From contig MPNW01000035.1 in assembly GCA_011800805.1 (NCBI GenBank), positions 62,001 to 126,000 on the forward strand: a stretch of DNA of 64,000 nucleotides. The letters are read 5' to 3'. Position numbers and translations under genes: made by a program. The notes below the pieces were generated by a model, which had not been told where the DNA came from, ran no database searches, and saw nothing but the letters and a program-made list of their open reading frames with translations. The stretch is from Hirudo medicinalis (taxonomy: Eukaryota > Annelida > Clitellata > Hirudinida > Hirudinidae). This document shows positions 31,826 through 46,039 of this stretch, piece after piece. How positions within the stretch are numbered: the stretch's first letter is position 1; every line of letters begins with the position of its first letter.

Positions 31826-34331
31826 CTATATGTTTGTTCCATTAATGTAAAATGCCAAAAACTTTTTAATGACATCAGGATTATAATCTTCATACTTGGT
31901 GTGCCTCAACATGGCCCTCTTTGGTATGACTTTGTTGAAAAGTGCATTTTCAGAGTCAAACCATACTAAATTCTTCACAGGGCTGTTAAAGTCAAGGTTG
32001 TTTAGTTGGAAACAGGTGAAATCAAAGTTGATTCCATTGGTCTGTACACACTGGATGGATATCGGTTTTGGCAAGATCTTAACATTGTCCTTTAAAATAT
32101 AATAGTCCAAATTTATAAGGGTTAAAAAACTTTACCATTTGTTGTAAATATTAGAAGAATGACCAAATTACATACACCATACATTTTCTTTGCAAGACCA
32201 ATTGCATAGCCACAACTGAACATCAGTGACCTAGCATTGTGTTGGCTGGTGGTCCATGTATCATCATAGCACAGAAATATAGTGTTGGGGAATGGAAATT
32301 TGAATCCCTCCCTGTAACCTGCAAGATGAAATCAATTTTAATCAATTCTAAAGATGAAGTTGACTAAAATCTATAAGCACAAACTCATGTTAATAAATGA
32401 GAACAAAATCAAAATAAATCTAGAGGCACTTTCAACAAACATTTCTTAACTTGTGTTCTTTTACTTGCCAATATTTCAATAATTTTACACAATTTTTTAA
32501 TTATTTTTTTTATTGAACAATTTATTCAATCTTCTATGGCTAAAATTTTTTTACAAAAGGACAGCATGGCTCCTGCTGATGGGCTGCCTGTTCCAATGAA
32601 ACAATTCAAAGTTGAATCTCACAGAAAGGAATCAATCAGAAGTGCAAAAAATAGAAAGTAGCAGTTCAACTCCAGAAAATAGACATATGCCCGAAAATCC
32701 ACATGAGAAGATGTCACTTATTTAAAATTTTTGTAAGTTTGTAAGAATGTTTGAACATGGATATGGACTTAAAGGATATAATGGTGACGGAAATCGAAGA
32801 CTTCAAAAAAAATGTTTTAGTATGGTACAGTTCCCTTTAACTAACACAGATTTAGTGTTTACAAACATCTGCACCATTACACCTTTATAACAAAGTAGAC
32901 ATGAATAACTAACCTATGACATTATCATAATTCCAAACATGCTGCTTCTTGAGATCAACAGTAGGCAGAACTGGATATATGTTTGGCAAAGCATGCTGCA
33001 ATGACTGGTCAATAACTTCTTCACCAGCAAATGGTTCAAGAGGCTGAGATGAGAATATAACTCCATCTGTATTTCCTTTGACAGACAAATGATGCTCATC
33101 TGTGATGAGTAAAATCGGTTTTACATTAAGACAACTTACATCTTATATTATATGCATTTGTGAACAAATTGGGATCATACCCAAGTAATTAAAGTATGTG
33201 GAGAGTTGCACATCAAACACTGTTCTCCTCAAATCCAGAAGTTGAGGATGATCACCAATCAATGTGCCACACAACTTGAGAACATTCTGAAGAGTGAGTG
33301 TCCTTCAAGATGAAAATTAATATTATTGGCAATTCCATTTTAGAAAGATTATTTTCTCAGTTAACTAGGATAACCATAAAAGGTACTGCAACGTACGCAA
33401 TTTTAAAATCTGGAATTCCAAACTCAGCTTTGAACTTCCAGATGGGCAAATCAGGGTTTTTTCTCTTAGGCAATTTCACTTTAGTTGGCTCCCATTTGTG
33501 GGACTGCATGATGATTTTTTGCATCATCCAATCCTTTCAATAATTCAATTAATTGAAACCATTTACCAAGTAATGCATTATTGTCAATGCAAATATTGCC
33601 TTTCTTAGCATAAAATGCATTCCCTAAGTAAGAATAAAAATTGCTTAAGAATAAAAAATATGAACCTGATCAGGAACAGAGACTGAGCCAACAAGATTTT
33701 CTAAAGAAAGGGGAAGTCCTCTAAATAACTGTGACTTACTGAGTATGCATGCCTGATTCTCCCCTGTTTAATTTAAGTTTTAGTCATTTCTGCTACTTAA
33801 TTGCTAACACATTAATCACAACCTTCAAGCAACTTTGAGTCAGGAGTAAATTGATAAATGGCCTCTTCATGATAATCAGGATCATCCTTGATGGTGGGCA
33901 ATGGCTTAAACTGTATATCATCTGGCACTTCTGGAGACCATTCTGGGAATACTGGTTCATTTTTTGCCAGAACATCTGCTGGCCTTGTTATGGGAATTCC
34001 TGCAAGCATTATTTTAATTTTTTCTACATTTCCGTGCTTAATGTATGGCAGTTAATTTAAACAGTTGGGTCAATGAAATTCATAAAAACCAAAGAAAAGA
34101 TATTTTGGTAGAAAAACGACTTGATTTCGACTATCACATATCAAAACTCGATTCAAATCAAATTAAAAAATTTGCTTGCATTTAATGAAATACAATGAAA
34201 TGCAAACCTGCTTTGTCCAAATAGGATGGTTTGTTAAGAAAACCTTCCTTCTTTAGGGAACATTTGTTAATCCATAAATTTTTGAACAACCATCTGAAAT
34301 TATCTCTGTATAATGCCGAAGTAAACTTCAT
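31826..34331 (-). CDS. MRPL37: Mitochondrial large-subunit ribosomal protein mL37
   Basis: mL37 is an animal-specific protein of the mitochondrial large ribosomal subunit, made in the cytosol and imported. Eight exons run from ATG at 34331 (no upstream in-frame ATG before a stop) to the stop at 31826-31828. The start is basic and aromatic, as in a presequence (MKFTSALYRDNFRWLFKNLW). Conserved family segments: YREGFKFPFPNTIFL (compare human YQEGYPYPYPHTLYLL), the helix SCGYAIGLAKKMYG, and the C-terminal FQLNNLDF, VKNLVWFDSE and IKKFLAFYINGT pattern, matching human [23 protein letters not shown] and FRKFLALYLHG. Exons lie near 34204-34331, 33820-34002, 33666-33770, 33395-33540, 33180-33300, 32913-33098, 32175-32320 and 31826-32089; interior edges are approximate. 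Confidence 0.9.
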
Positions 34332-34973
34332 TTCTAAGATACTGCATACAACTTTAAGAGAATTGAGAGCAGAACAACGAAATGAGCACGAAGACCGTGG
34401 AGACCAACTTCAATTTATCGCCCACGAAAAAGTCATAACAGACAATAATTTAGAGGACTAGCAGAGATTAAACACAATTCACATTGACGGAAAATAACTT
34501 TTTTAAATAAACAAAATTTTGTACGCTATAACCATATTTAAATTTAAAATAAAATACCATTTAATTATTGCTTAAATCTAATAGCTCATAACATGTGAGT
34601 TTTGTCTATTCTTTGTAATCAGTCAATTCTATATTTTATTTTGAAAATAATACTAAATTTAGGTAATATCTCGTAATCACCTGTAAATTATCTATGCTCT
34701 CCCGACCCAAACTTAGATGAAGCCTATTGAGCATAATTGCTAGCTCAGATGAGCCATCGCCCCCGTGGAACCACTCAAAAAATTCAAAGTATTTAAATAT
34801 TCAAATCGAACTCCCCAGATATCCTGTCGCCTCACCTCATCCACTACCATCTCCTCTGGAGACAACCAATTTTAACGAAATATATTCAGAGACCATACTG
34901 ACCATTCAATGTCGATTTTTATCATTGTCAACCAAATTTAGAACGAACGTTTAATATTCAAAAATGAAAGTTT
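34332..34973. other. Spacer between mL37 start and YME1L stop
   Basis: About 640 bases, AT-rich, with no coding signal on either strand. It should hold the mL37 promoter and the YME1L 3' UTR, since the two genes run in tandem on the minus strand. Confidence 0.5.
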
Positions 34974-38692
<3,719 letters not shown>

Positions 38693-39432
38693 TTTGGAAT
38701 AACATCAACACATAATCTTAAAAAATATTGATGTTTAAAAGCCAGCTCGTAAATAGACACCAACAAAATCTAATTTCCTGTTTATTCGTCACATTTCTAA
38801 TTTAGCATAAGCGCTAAAACATGATTTAATTCGTCCATTATTTATGTTGCGTTAGATGCAGTATAGTATATGCGCAGTCCTAATTATAAATGATGAAATA
38901 GTCAGAAAGTTAATGCGTGAGTTTTCTGGATATCATAGCCAAAACGAAAAACACTGGAAAACAATTGATAGATCTACTCATATTTGTTGACGAGTAGATC
39001 TCAAATTCTAAATTTAATGTTACGAAATACTCGAGGTTATCTCATTAACGAATTCAGACATTAAATTACCTGGCTTTGGAAAAGACTTAAGGAACACATG
39101 ATTTATAATGAACCAGGTTACGACACTATCGAAACACAGTGCAAGAAGCGACTTTCAACAGAGTGTGTTTACCAATAACTAAACAAAATCTTCGTCAGAC
39201 CACGAGCAAGTAGCCAAGTTCATTAAAATGACACACATGGACATTAAACTTACAATTTTAACACTCCATTGTACTATTTATTAAATAAAATTATTTTGTA
39301 AATATAAACAAATTGTATATGAGTAAAATTACATAAATTGTTTTAATGTTTTTTTATGATGCTATACTAAAAAATAAAATAAACAAAGTATTGAAGTAAC
39401 ACAGAAAGTTCTACTAAGAATAATTGATTCCA
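38693..39432. other. YME1L upstream region
   Basis: No coding signal seen. It contains the YME1L promoter by position and one perfect hairpin (separate entry). Confidence 0.4.
38970..39001. repeat. Perfect 10-bp inverted repeat
   Basis: AGATCTACTC and GAGTAGATCT are exact reverse complements separated by 12 bases, about 280 bases upstream of the YME1L start codon. Function unknown; it could be an operator-like site or chance. Confidence 0.75.
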
Positions 39433-39846
39433 TCATCCTTCAACTATAATTAAAACTGAGTCCATGGCACTTTCAAAATCAACAATGAGGAGGTGCGATA
39501 TGATGCATGGGGTCCGCAAGTCTGTAGGATAATTCCAGCTTATTGACGTCATATGCAAGTTTCCAGCCAAATTAACTGATATGTCAGTTTGAAGAGTATT
39601 ATAAGTTTTTGGATACATAAGAATGAAAATCGCGTCAGTCTGCGAGTGTTCAAGTAAGGTGGTGACAAATTGACACCTCATTTGATTGTGGTAATTCAGA
39701 AAGTACACCAAGCGTGAGCGAGGGCTTGATGCTAAAAATAAGTGAAATGACGTCCTTGAGTGGCTTAAATGTTTTATAAGATCTCGTACATCGTTTGTAA
39801 ATTTGTTGGCAATCACCTTCATATTTCGTTCGAATTTCAAGAAAAC
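39433..39846 (-). CDS. Orphan ORF, unrecognised
   Basis: An open frame of about 138 codons following a consensus-like acceptor (TTTCAG just upstream at 39847-39852), ending with a stop at 39433. The protein is rich in aromatic and hydrophobic residues with no motif, signal or domain I recognise. An ATG lies at 39840, but the acceptor suggests it may be a last exon whose upstream part has been replaced by the Tc1-type insertion directly upstream. It could also be a chance ORF. Codon use does not settle it. Confidence 0.3.
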   Translation of the reverse strand, partial: VFLKFERNMKVIANKFTNDVRDLIKHLSHSRTSFHLFLASSPRSRLVYFLNYHNQMRCQFVTTLLEHSQTDAIFILMYPKTYNTLQTDISVNLAGNLHMTSISWNYPTDLRTPCIISHLLIVDFESAMDSVLIIVEG

Positions 39847-39932
39847 CTGAAATACCCAAAATTACTTATGTTAACCAGAAACACTATTATTCAAATCAAA
39901 TCCATTGATTATATCTTGTGTGAAGGTCAATA

Positions 39933-40717
39933 TTATATCTTATCTCCTTTCTTAATAATTAACTCATGAACTCTATTTTTTAATGAAACTAGTAAAGGTT
40001 TCAAGCTCTTTTCATCCAATTCCTTCCAGGCCTTATTCAAAGCATGTTTCAGTTCCTGAACACTGGAATATTGCTACCTGTTGGAGTATACTTTCCTAGT
40101 AAGCAATCCCCACATGTTTTCAATGGGGTTCAAGTCTGGGGAGCAAGCTGACCACTTCAGAACTTTCAAATTCCCCTCCTGGAGAAAAACTTTTGTCAGT
40201 CTTGGTATGTGTAGCAGGGCATTGCCATGCTGAGAAATGACTATCACCTCTAAATTTGTCATCCAAATTCAATTGCTTTTCAACAGAAAAAATAACAGAT
40301 TGCCAGTTCATCTCTGAATCTATCATCTCTTTTGCCCAGCTTAGTCGGACCTTCTTGTGAGCCTCTTAGAAGTGGTTGGTGCTTATGGTTAACAAGCTTC
40401 AGAAAAGCACTCCTCTGAAGGCATCTGAATATTGTTGATTGACTCACCTCCAAATTTAACTTATTTTTTAAAGTCTCCTGTTGAGCTAGACCCCTTAGAA
40501 GCTTCATGGAGGAAAACTCATCTCTGATGTTCATAAAGTTTTCGAGGTAACCCTGGAAAAATTTTTTTCCATAACTTTCAAGATCATTCAAATGAAGGCT
40601 TATAACCTTTATAGAGTGATTAACACTCCTAGAAATCTCTGCATTTGACATGTTCAAGTCTTTAAATGCCTTTATTTGTCCCTATTCAATATCATTAAGT
40701 CTCTTTCCAGAACCCAT
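39933..40717 (-). pseudogene. Degenerate Tc1/mariner-type transposase
   Basis: Tc1 transposases (about 340 residues) cut and paste DNA with a DDE catalytic triad. Here the start MGSGKRLNDIE is followed at once by an in-frame TAG, then a helix-turn-helix-like region (MNMSNAEISRSVNHS). The remains span about 260 codons with frameshifts and an internal loss. The segment that normally reads W-x-x-V-x-F/W-S-D-E reads SVEKQLNL, so the first Asp is Val. The segment equivalent to QQDNAPCH reads SQHGNALLH, so the second Asp is lost. SPDLNPIENMWG keeps the third acidic residue. The C-terminal helix SSVQELKHALNKAW and the tail HELIIKKGDKI are present. Clearly inactive. No terminal inverted repeats were found by eye. 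Confidence 0.9.
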
Positions 40718-41112
40718 ACATAATAACATAAATCAGTACTTTTGTTACATAAGTAGGTTAAGGACATGAGGCCATTTATATAAGCCTTGTTATAATAATC
40801 AGCTTTTGTGAGCCCTGCAATAACAATTTCCTGGACAGGAAGAGACCCTATGCTTCATAATGAAAGCCTCTAAAAAGAATGCTCCTCCCTGGATTTTGTC
40901 AAAATACTACTACTAACATTTTCAAGTTTCTAAAAATTGACTTAACCCACTCAATCGATTTTGTACATAAATTTATTTTAATATTAGCTTTTTTTAAACT
41001 GGCTTCGCCACTCATAGATTTAAACATAATTAATTTTAATCATCCCGTTATTATTTAAGTCCTTCAAATAACGCCAAATACTTGCCCTCGAAGAACTGGG
41101 TTATAAGGACGG
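40718..41112. other. Spacer with a transposon-linked short repeat
   Basis: No gene seen. The 22-base stretch 40888-40909 (starting CCTGGATTTTGTC) recurs on the same strand at 43088-43109, followed in both by ACATT after a small indel. Both copies flank mobile-element remains, so this is probably the edge of a dispersed element. Confidence 0.6.
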
Positions 41113-41187
41113 TGCTCCCGCGACTGGACTCGAACCCGTGCCGACATCGCTAGAAGCGAAGTCTCAAACATTAAAACATGCGGGAGC
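41113..41187 (-). repeat. tRNA-like unit, SINE-type, copy A
   Basis: On the minus strand 75 bases begin GCTCCCG and end CGGGAGCA, so the acceptor stem pairs perfectly. The pol III B box GGTTCGAGTCC is intact; the A box (TGTTTTAATG) is degraded. The anticodon arm does not fold into a clean 5-bp stem with a 7-base loop, so I do not call a functional tRNA. A second 75-base copy lies at 50266-50340, and both share the 3' flank ACCGTCCT / AACGTCCT. Confidence 0.65.
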
Positions 41188-41559
41188 TCGATGCTGATCG
41201 CTATCAGTAGCTCTCGAGTTTAAAGCTCATATGCGATTTAGGAAAAGGTGAAAGTTGGAAAGCTTGAAAATTGAAAATAGCATAGTTGGCCGTTTGGGAG
41301 GAGTTCTCGGGACCACCAAACGTATTCATGCACTTTCTGTTTTATATTATAGATTTGTATTCGTGAATAGTTTCTATACAAAACGCCATTGTGTGTTTGT
41401 TTACTACCTCAGGATTTGTTACCAACAAATTTAAATTTAAAATTCTTAATATTATATTGTACAGGCTATAACATAATATAGCTAGATTGACATAAACTTA
41501 ATTTAATTCTATTAGAAAGATAAATATTATAAATAACATTGTCTGTAGTGGTGCCATGG

Positions 41560-41936
41560 TGGATGGCACGTTTTGTCGTGTTTATATGGATTGTAGCGAC
41601 AGCGGCATTGACGACGAAGACGAGTTCGCTACAAAGTTTATTTACAACAACGGCAACAATGTTTCGACTGACAACATAACTGCTGGAGTAGCAGCGTAGC
41701 GAGAAGAGTAGGAGAGAGAAAGGAAGAATGCCTTATTTATTTATTTATTTGATTAAAGTCCGTTGCATATGCCCTGACTTAGCTTCTTAAATAAGGACAA
41801 AGGAGGATGTTGTAGGATCGCACATCCATCATAATCACGTGCTGACCCTAACCCTATCCGCTGATAGCGATGACTTACCAGGCGCGCATCCTTTGTTTGT
41901 GGACATCCTCCTTTGTCCTGACTGGCTATTTAAGAA
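41560..41936. repeat. Left inverted-repeat arm beside the assembly gap
   Basis: Two blocks recur as reverse complements on the far side of the gap. Block A (about 41580-41715, from GTAGCGACAGCGG to GAGAGAGAAA) matches 42776-42902. Block C (about 41812-41910, from GTAGGATCGCACATCC to TTTGTGGACAT) matches 42903-42996 except for an 8-base difference. Between A and C lies about 100 bases with no partner on the right, including ATTT repeats. The end of the arm (about 41904-41935) is itself the reverse complement of part of that middle segment (CTTAAATAAGGACAAAGG). A 48-codon ORF starts at 41557 within block A. Mobile-element structure is the likeliest reading. Confidence 0.8.
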
Positions 41937-42775
41937 NNNNNNNNNNNNNNNNNNNNNNNNNNNNNNNNNNNNNNNNNNNNNNNNNNNNNNNNNNNNNNNN
42001 NNNNNNNNNNNNNNNNNNNNNNNNNNNNNNNNNNNNNNNNNNNNNNNNNNNNNNNNNNNNNNNNNNNNNNNNNNNNNNNNNNNNNNNNNNNNNNNNNNNN
42101 NNNNNNNNNNNNNNNNNNNNNNNNNNNNNNNNNNNNNNNNNNNNNNNNNNNNNNNNNNNNNNNNNNNNNNNNNNNNNNNNNNNNNNNNNNNNNNNNNNNN
42201 NNNNNNNNNNNNNNNNNNNNNNNNNNNNNNNNNNNNNNNNNNNNNNNNNNNNNNNNNNNNNNNNNNNNNNNNNNNNNNNNNNNNNNNNNNNNNNNNNNNN
42301 NNNNNNNNNNNNNNNNNNNNNNNNNNNNNNNNNNNNNNNNNNNNNNNNNNNNNNNNNNNNNNNNNNNNNNNNNNNNNNNNNNNNNNNNNNNNNNNNNNNN
42401 NNNNNNNNNNNNNNNNNNNNNNNNNNNNNNNNNNNNNNNNNNNNNNNNNNNNNNNNNNNNNNNNNNNNNNNNNNNNNNNNNNNNNNNNNNNNNNNNNNNN
42501 NNNNNNNNNNNNNNNNNNNNNNNNNNNNNNNNNNNNNNNNNNNNNNNNNNNNNNNNNNNNNNNNNNNNNNNNNNNNNNNNNNNNNNNNNNNNNNNNNNNN
42601 NNNNNNNNNNNNNNNNNNNNNNNNNNNNNNNNNNNNNNNNNNNNNNNNNNNNNNNNNNNNNNNNNNNNNNNNNNNNNNNNNNNNNNNNNNNNNNNNNNNN
42701 NNNNNNNNNNNNNNNNNNNNNNNNNNNNNNNNNNNNNNNNNNNNNNNNNNNNNNNNNNNNNNNNNNNNNNNNNNN
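41937..42775. other. Assembly gap (N run)
   Basis: 839 consecutive N. Matching inverted blocks on either side probably caused the break. The true length and content are unknown. Confidence 0.99.
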
Positions 42776-42998
42776 TTCTCTCTCCAACTCTTCCGGCTAC
42801 GTCGCTACGCTGCTACTCCAGCAGTTATGTTGTCAGTCGAAGAATTGTTGCCGTTGTTGTAAATAAACTTTGTAGCGTCTTCGTCGTCAATGCCGCTGTC
42901 GCAACAATGTCCACAAACAAAGGATGCGCGCCTGGTAAGTCATCGCTGATAGGGTTAGGGTCAGCACGTGATTATGATGGATGTGCGATCCTACATAT
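42776..42998. repeat. Right inverted-repeat arm beside the assembly gap
   Basis: Reverse-complement copies of blocks A and C of the left arm, but in an order that is not a simple mirror image: reading away from the gap it runs A then C, whereas the left arm read away from the gap runs C then A. Relative to the left copy, block A lacks six bases (GAGTTC), a change that keeps the short ORF in frame. An (AT)n run follows at 42996-43010. Confidence 0.8.
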
Positions 42999-43010
42999 AT
43001 ATATATATAT

Positions 43011-44045
43011 GTGTAATTTTAGCCTCTCGGACTTGTGAGCATGGGCGTGCGCAGAGGAGCATAGGGAGCAAGGGGGAGTTACTACTTCCTGGATTTTGTC
43101 AAAATACTAACATTTGGCTGGGGATCCAAATTAGACCGACTAATTGCGAGAGTGAGAGTCCAACTTTTTTAGTCATCGTGCCACGTTCACAAATTGAATT
43201 AAAAAAAACTTTGCTCCCCCTACAAAAACTTCTGCGGACGCTCATGATGGTGCTTGATGCTCGACGTCAAATTCAGGGATTGGACACAAGTCTGAAGTCT
43301 CTCTTAACCAACTCTTTATAAATTAACCAGTGGTTTCCACTTCAGCAGAACGCACATCACTTTAGCACTACACTCTTTCAACCTATCAACTGCGGAGGAA
43401 CCAAAACAGAAAGACAATTTTGACTTAAAAATTTCCAGAGGCGATTTAATACAACACTTTTATGCATATCGATAATAGGTATCGTTTATTATTTTAAAAT
43501 AGTATGTTTTTATAAAAAAAAATTACACTAGCCCTTTTAGAACAATTTTGTTTTAAATTTTTGTATTGAAAATAAAAACAACTGAGACATAATAGAAGGT
43601 ATAGTTTTGCAAAAAAATATTTAAGTCCATTAACTTTCCATTGGCTAATTTTCAATTTCCAGCACTCAATTCTGAAGCACTCATTTCAAAACACATTTAT
43701 GCGGTTTTTTTTTTGGTGTGTTGGAGTTAGAGATTCCTATAAAATACCATAAGTTCGCCACATCAGCCACTGATTATTACCGGCAATATAAATTATGCAA
43801 ATGTGGATATCATCTTGAAAGAGCTGCTGTGTTGAGGAATACGCAGTTTATTTGAAATAACTTCACAATTAGTTGCGCAGAATAATGGACAGCTCGTTGC
43901 TCATCTGCACCAGACAGCGCATCTGCACTGCTTGCTAGGCAGGAGTATAAGAGTTTCCAGAGGGCATGTTTGAGCCGCTTAATTTCAACTCTATCTGAGG
44001 TGTTTCAGCGTTTCTTACTTTTGGTCGCCATCTTCAATTTAAAAC
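43011..44045. other. Intergenic, upstream of the coiled-coil gene
   Basis: Contains the second copy of the 22-base transposon-linked repeat (43088-43109) and otherwise no recognised feature. It should include the promoter of the gene starting at 44046. Confidence 0.4.
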
Positions 44046-45498
44046 ATGGATCCAGAAGATCATCAAAAAGAGGAACAGGAAAAGAAAAAGTGAAGTGTTT
44101 TGGCATTAACATGTTTTTATTAAGTGACTCCATGTTAGGGGATGTTTAATTTCATCGGGCCGATGTATTCGTCGAGAAAGAATTTGACGCACTCGATGAA
44201 AGGTAGCGCTCCCTGTTGGAGTTGAAGGCGAAACCTTTAGATCTTAGAACATTTATAGATAATATTTTGTCGGTTTTAACCAGTAATTCTTAATGAATAA
44301 TGCCACGTTTTATAATTATCCGAAATTGTTTAAACATGCCGATGTTATTTCTCAGAGAAGAAGACAAAACGACAGAAGAACAAGAGGATTCATCGAATAA
44401 CGTGCGTTCAAACATCGACATGATTCTTCCTCCGTGCGAATTGGAAACCATGTTTGTTAAAGGACTTTTAGCTCCTAAAAATGATTTACCGAAAGTGCCT
44501 GCAACAGGCTTAATCTCTCCAATTGACATGGAACTCACAGAGTTAAGAGTAAAGATTGTCTGCTTGGACAAGAACAATCAAGCATTGAAGTTGGAGCTAA
44601 AATGTGCCGAAATGCAGGTGGAAGCGAAAGAGAAGGTAGACAAACAAAAGACACGCCTGATAGAATTGTTGGACGCAAAAGTTGCTTCCCTCGAAAAAAA
44701 GAACAACACACTCATCGACATGGTGGAAGGACTGATAAAGGAGAAAGAAACCAGGTGCAACAGGTTGATAGACGCGACTAAAAACATGGAGACGCTTTCG
44801 ACTAGGCTTGAAAATAGTCAGAGGATGCAACGTGAATTGAAGACGAGCAATGATGAGTTAAAGTACATGTTGAATGACGTTGAAGAGAAGGGTTCAAAAA
44901 TTGCTAAGCTGGCTAAAGAAAANTTTCGACTAGGCTTGAAAATAGTCAGAGGATGCAACGTGAATTGAAGACGAGCAATGATGAGTTAAAGTACATGTTG
45001 AATGACGTTGAAGAGAAGGGTTCAAAAATTGCTAAGCTGGCTAAAGAAAAGATCATCAAATATAAGGATGAAAATACAAGAATACAGGGAGAACTGAATG
45101 ACATGAAGCAGCTGCAAGGGAATTCAGTCGACTTTGATCGCAGTTGGTGTCATTTAGATGAATTGGGAAGCCAACTCCAAGACAAATTGTCGGCCGCAAG
45201 GAATACCGAAATTCCCGAAACCACGGTTCAAATCTTGACGTCGGCAGGAGACATTTACAACGAATTACGTGATAAAGTGGCTCAGATGAAGGTTGAAACC
45301 AATGCAGCGGTCACAAAGTTTGCTGCATCAAATGAGAAATTACTCTCAGAAATCAGTCAGCTAAAGCAAAATATAAGTGAACTTCAGAACTTGAGCAACA
45401 TAAATCTCGTCCAAAACTCTCTGTCCGACACTCAACTCACAGACTTGAAGAATGCAATAACCAATCTGTGTGAACCGTCAACTTCTGACGCCATTTGA
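44046..45498 (+). CDS. Coiled-coil protein of unknown function (assembly-damaged)
   Basis: Two exons. Exon 1 (44046-44089) starts MDPEDHQKEEQEKKK. It splices at GTGAAG to exon 2 at 44356 after a CTCAG acceptor, joining two similar charged stretches (EEQEKKK to EEDKTTEEQE). After one N at 44923 a 127-base block is repeated exactly with a period of 128, which breaks the frame. Collapsing the duplicate gives a continuous protein of about 352 residues ending in PSTSDAI. Most of it is heptad-like helix rich in Leu, Lys and Glu (for example SLEKKNNTLIDMVEGLIKEK), with no enzymatic motif. I do not recognise the family. AATAAA at about 45663 is a plausible poly(A) signal. Confidence 0.75.
44796..45050. 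repeat. Exact 127-bp duplication around a single N (contig-join artefact)
   Basis: 44796-44922 and 44924-45050 are identical by eye and separated only by one N. The period of 128 is not a multiple of three and breaks an otherwise open coiled-coil frame, which is restored when one copy and the N are removed. This is how two overlapping contig ends look when joined without merging. Confidence 0.93.
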
Positions 45499-45827
45499 TT
45501 CAAATCGTTAACTTCATGTGTCTTTGAAGCTGATCAAAATGCTTCCCCATGTTTATCACATCATTCTTCTTGAATGTCAGGACTGTGTTAAGAGCCATGA
45601 CTTGCTTGATACGTTTATTCTCTTTTGATATAACATTACAACTTCAACGTTTTAAAAATTCGTAATAAATTGGATTAAAAAAAATTATTGTCGATGTTAT
45701 GAATTCATCATTTCTTATCATGAGGTCCAAGTACCTTCTGATTTTTCTCAAACTGAAAGTTTGTGTATACTCGAGGTTTAGTTCTCAACACTGCTTTATT
45801 GGTTATTGGCGTGCATATAAGGCGAAT
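45499..45827. other. 3' flank of the coiled-coil gene
   Basis: The 3' UTR with AATAAA at about 45663. Nothing else recognised. Confidence 0.5.
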
Positions 45828-45892
45828 GGGTTGCATTCCTGCATGCGGCCGTAATGGCAACAGTCTTAATGTGCGGTGTTCGCAACCCAGCC
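45828..45892 (+). repeat. Short dispersed repeat, copy 2
   Basis: The inverse-orientation counterpart of 36214-36279, bounded by GGGTTGC and GCAACCC. Conserved blocks are separated by short mismatched stretches, as expected for an old non-autonomous element. Confidence 0.7.
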
Positions 45893-46039
45893 TGCACCGC
45901 CAGGGAGCGCCCTTGGATAGGGCGTTGGTAGAACGATTAAACAGTACCTTCACATCCTGTTCGGATACATATGGTACTCAAATGATAGGCTTAAAATACA
46001 AATTATCGGAGTGGTGGCTTCGATTTGGATGTCGAACAA

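Noticed and set aside
41113..41187. Functional tRNA gene
   Set aside because: Acceptor arm and B box fit, but the A box is degraded, the anticodon arm does not form properly, and a diverged 75-base sibling at 50266-50340 shows a repeat family.
41845..41856. Telomeric repeat (ACCCTAACCCTA)
   Set aside because: Only two units, and they lie inside a duplicated mobile-element block, so there is no telomere or interstitial array.
41839..43038. Long open frames crossing the N run (399, 330 and 285 codons)
   Set aside because: They are open only because N codons cannot be stops; the real sequence is unknown.
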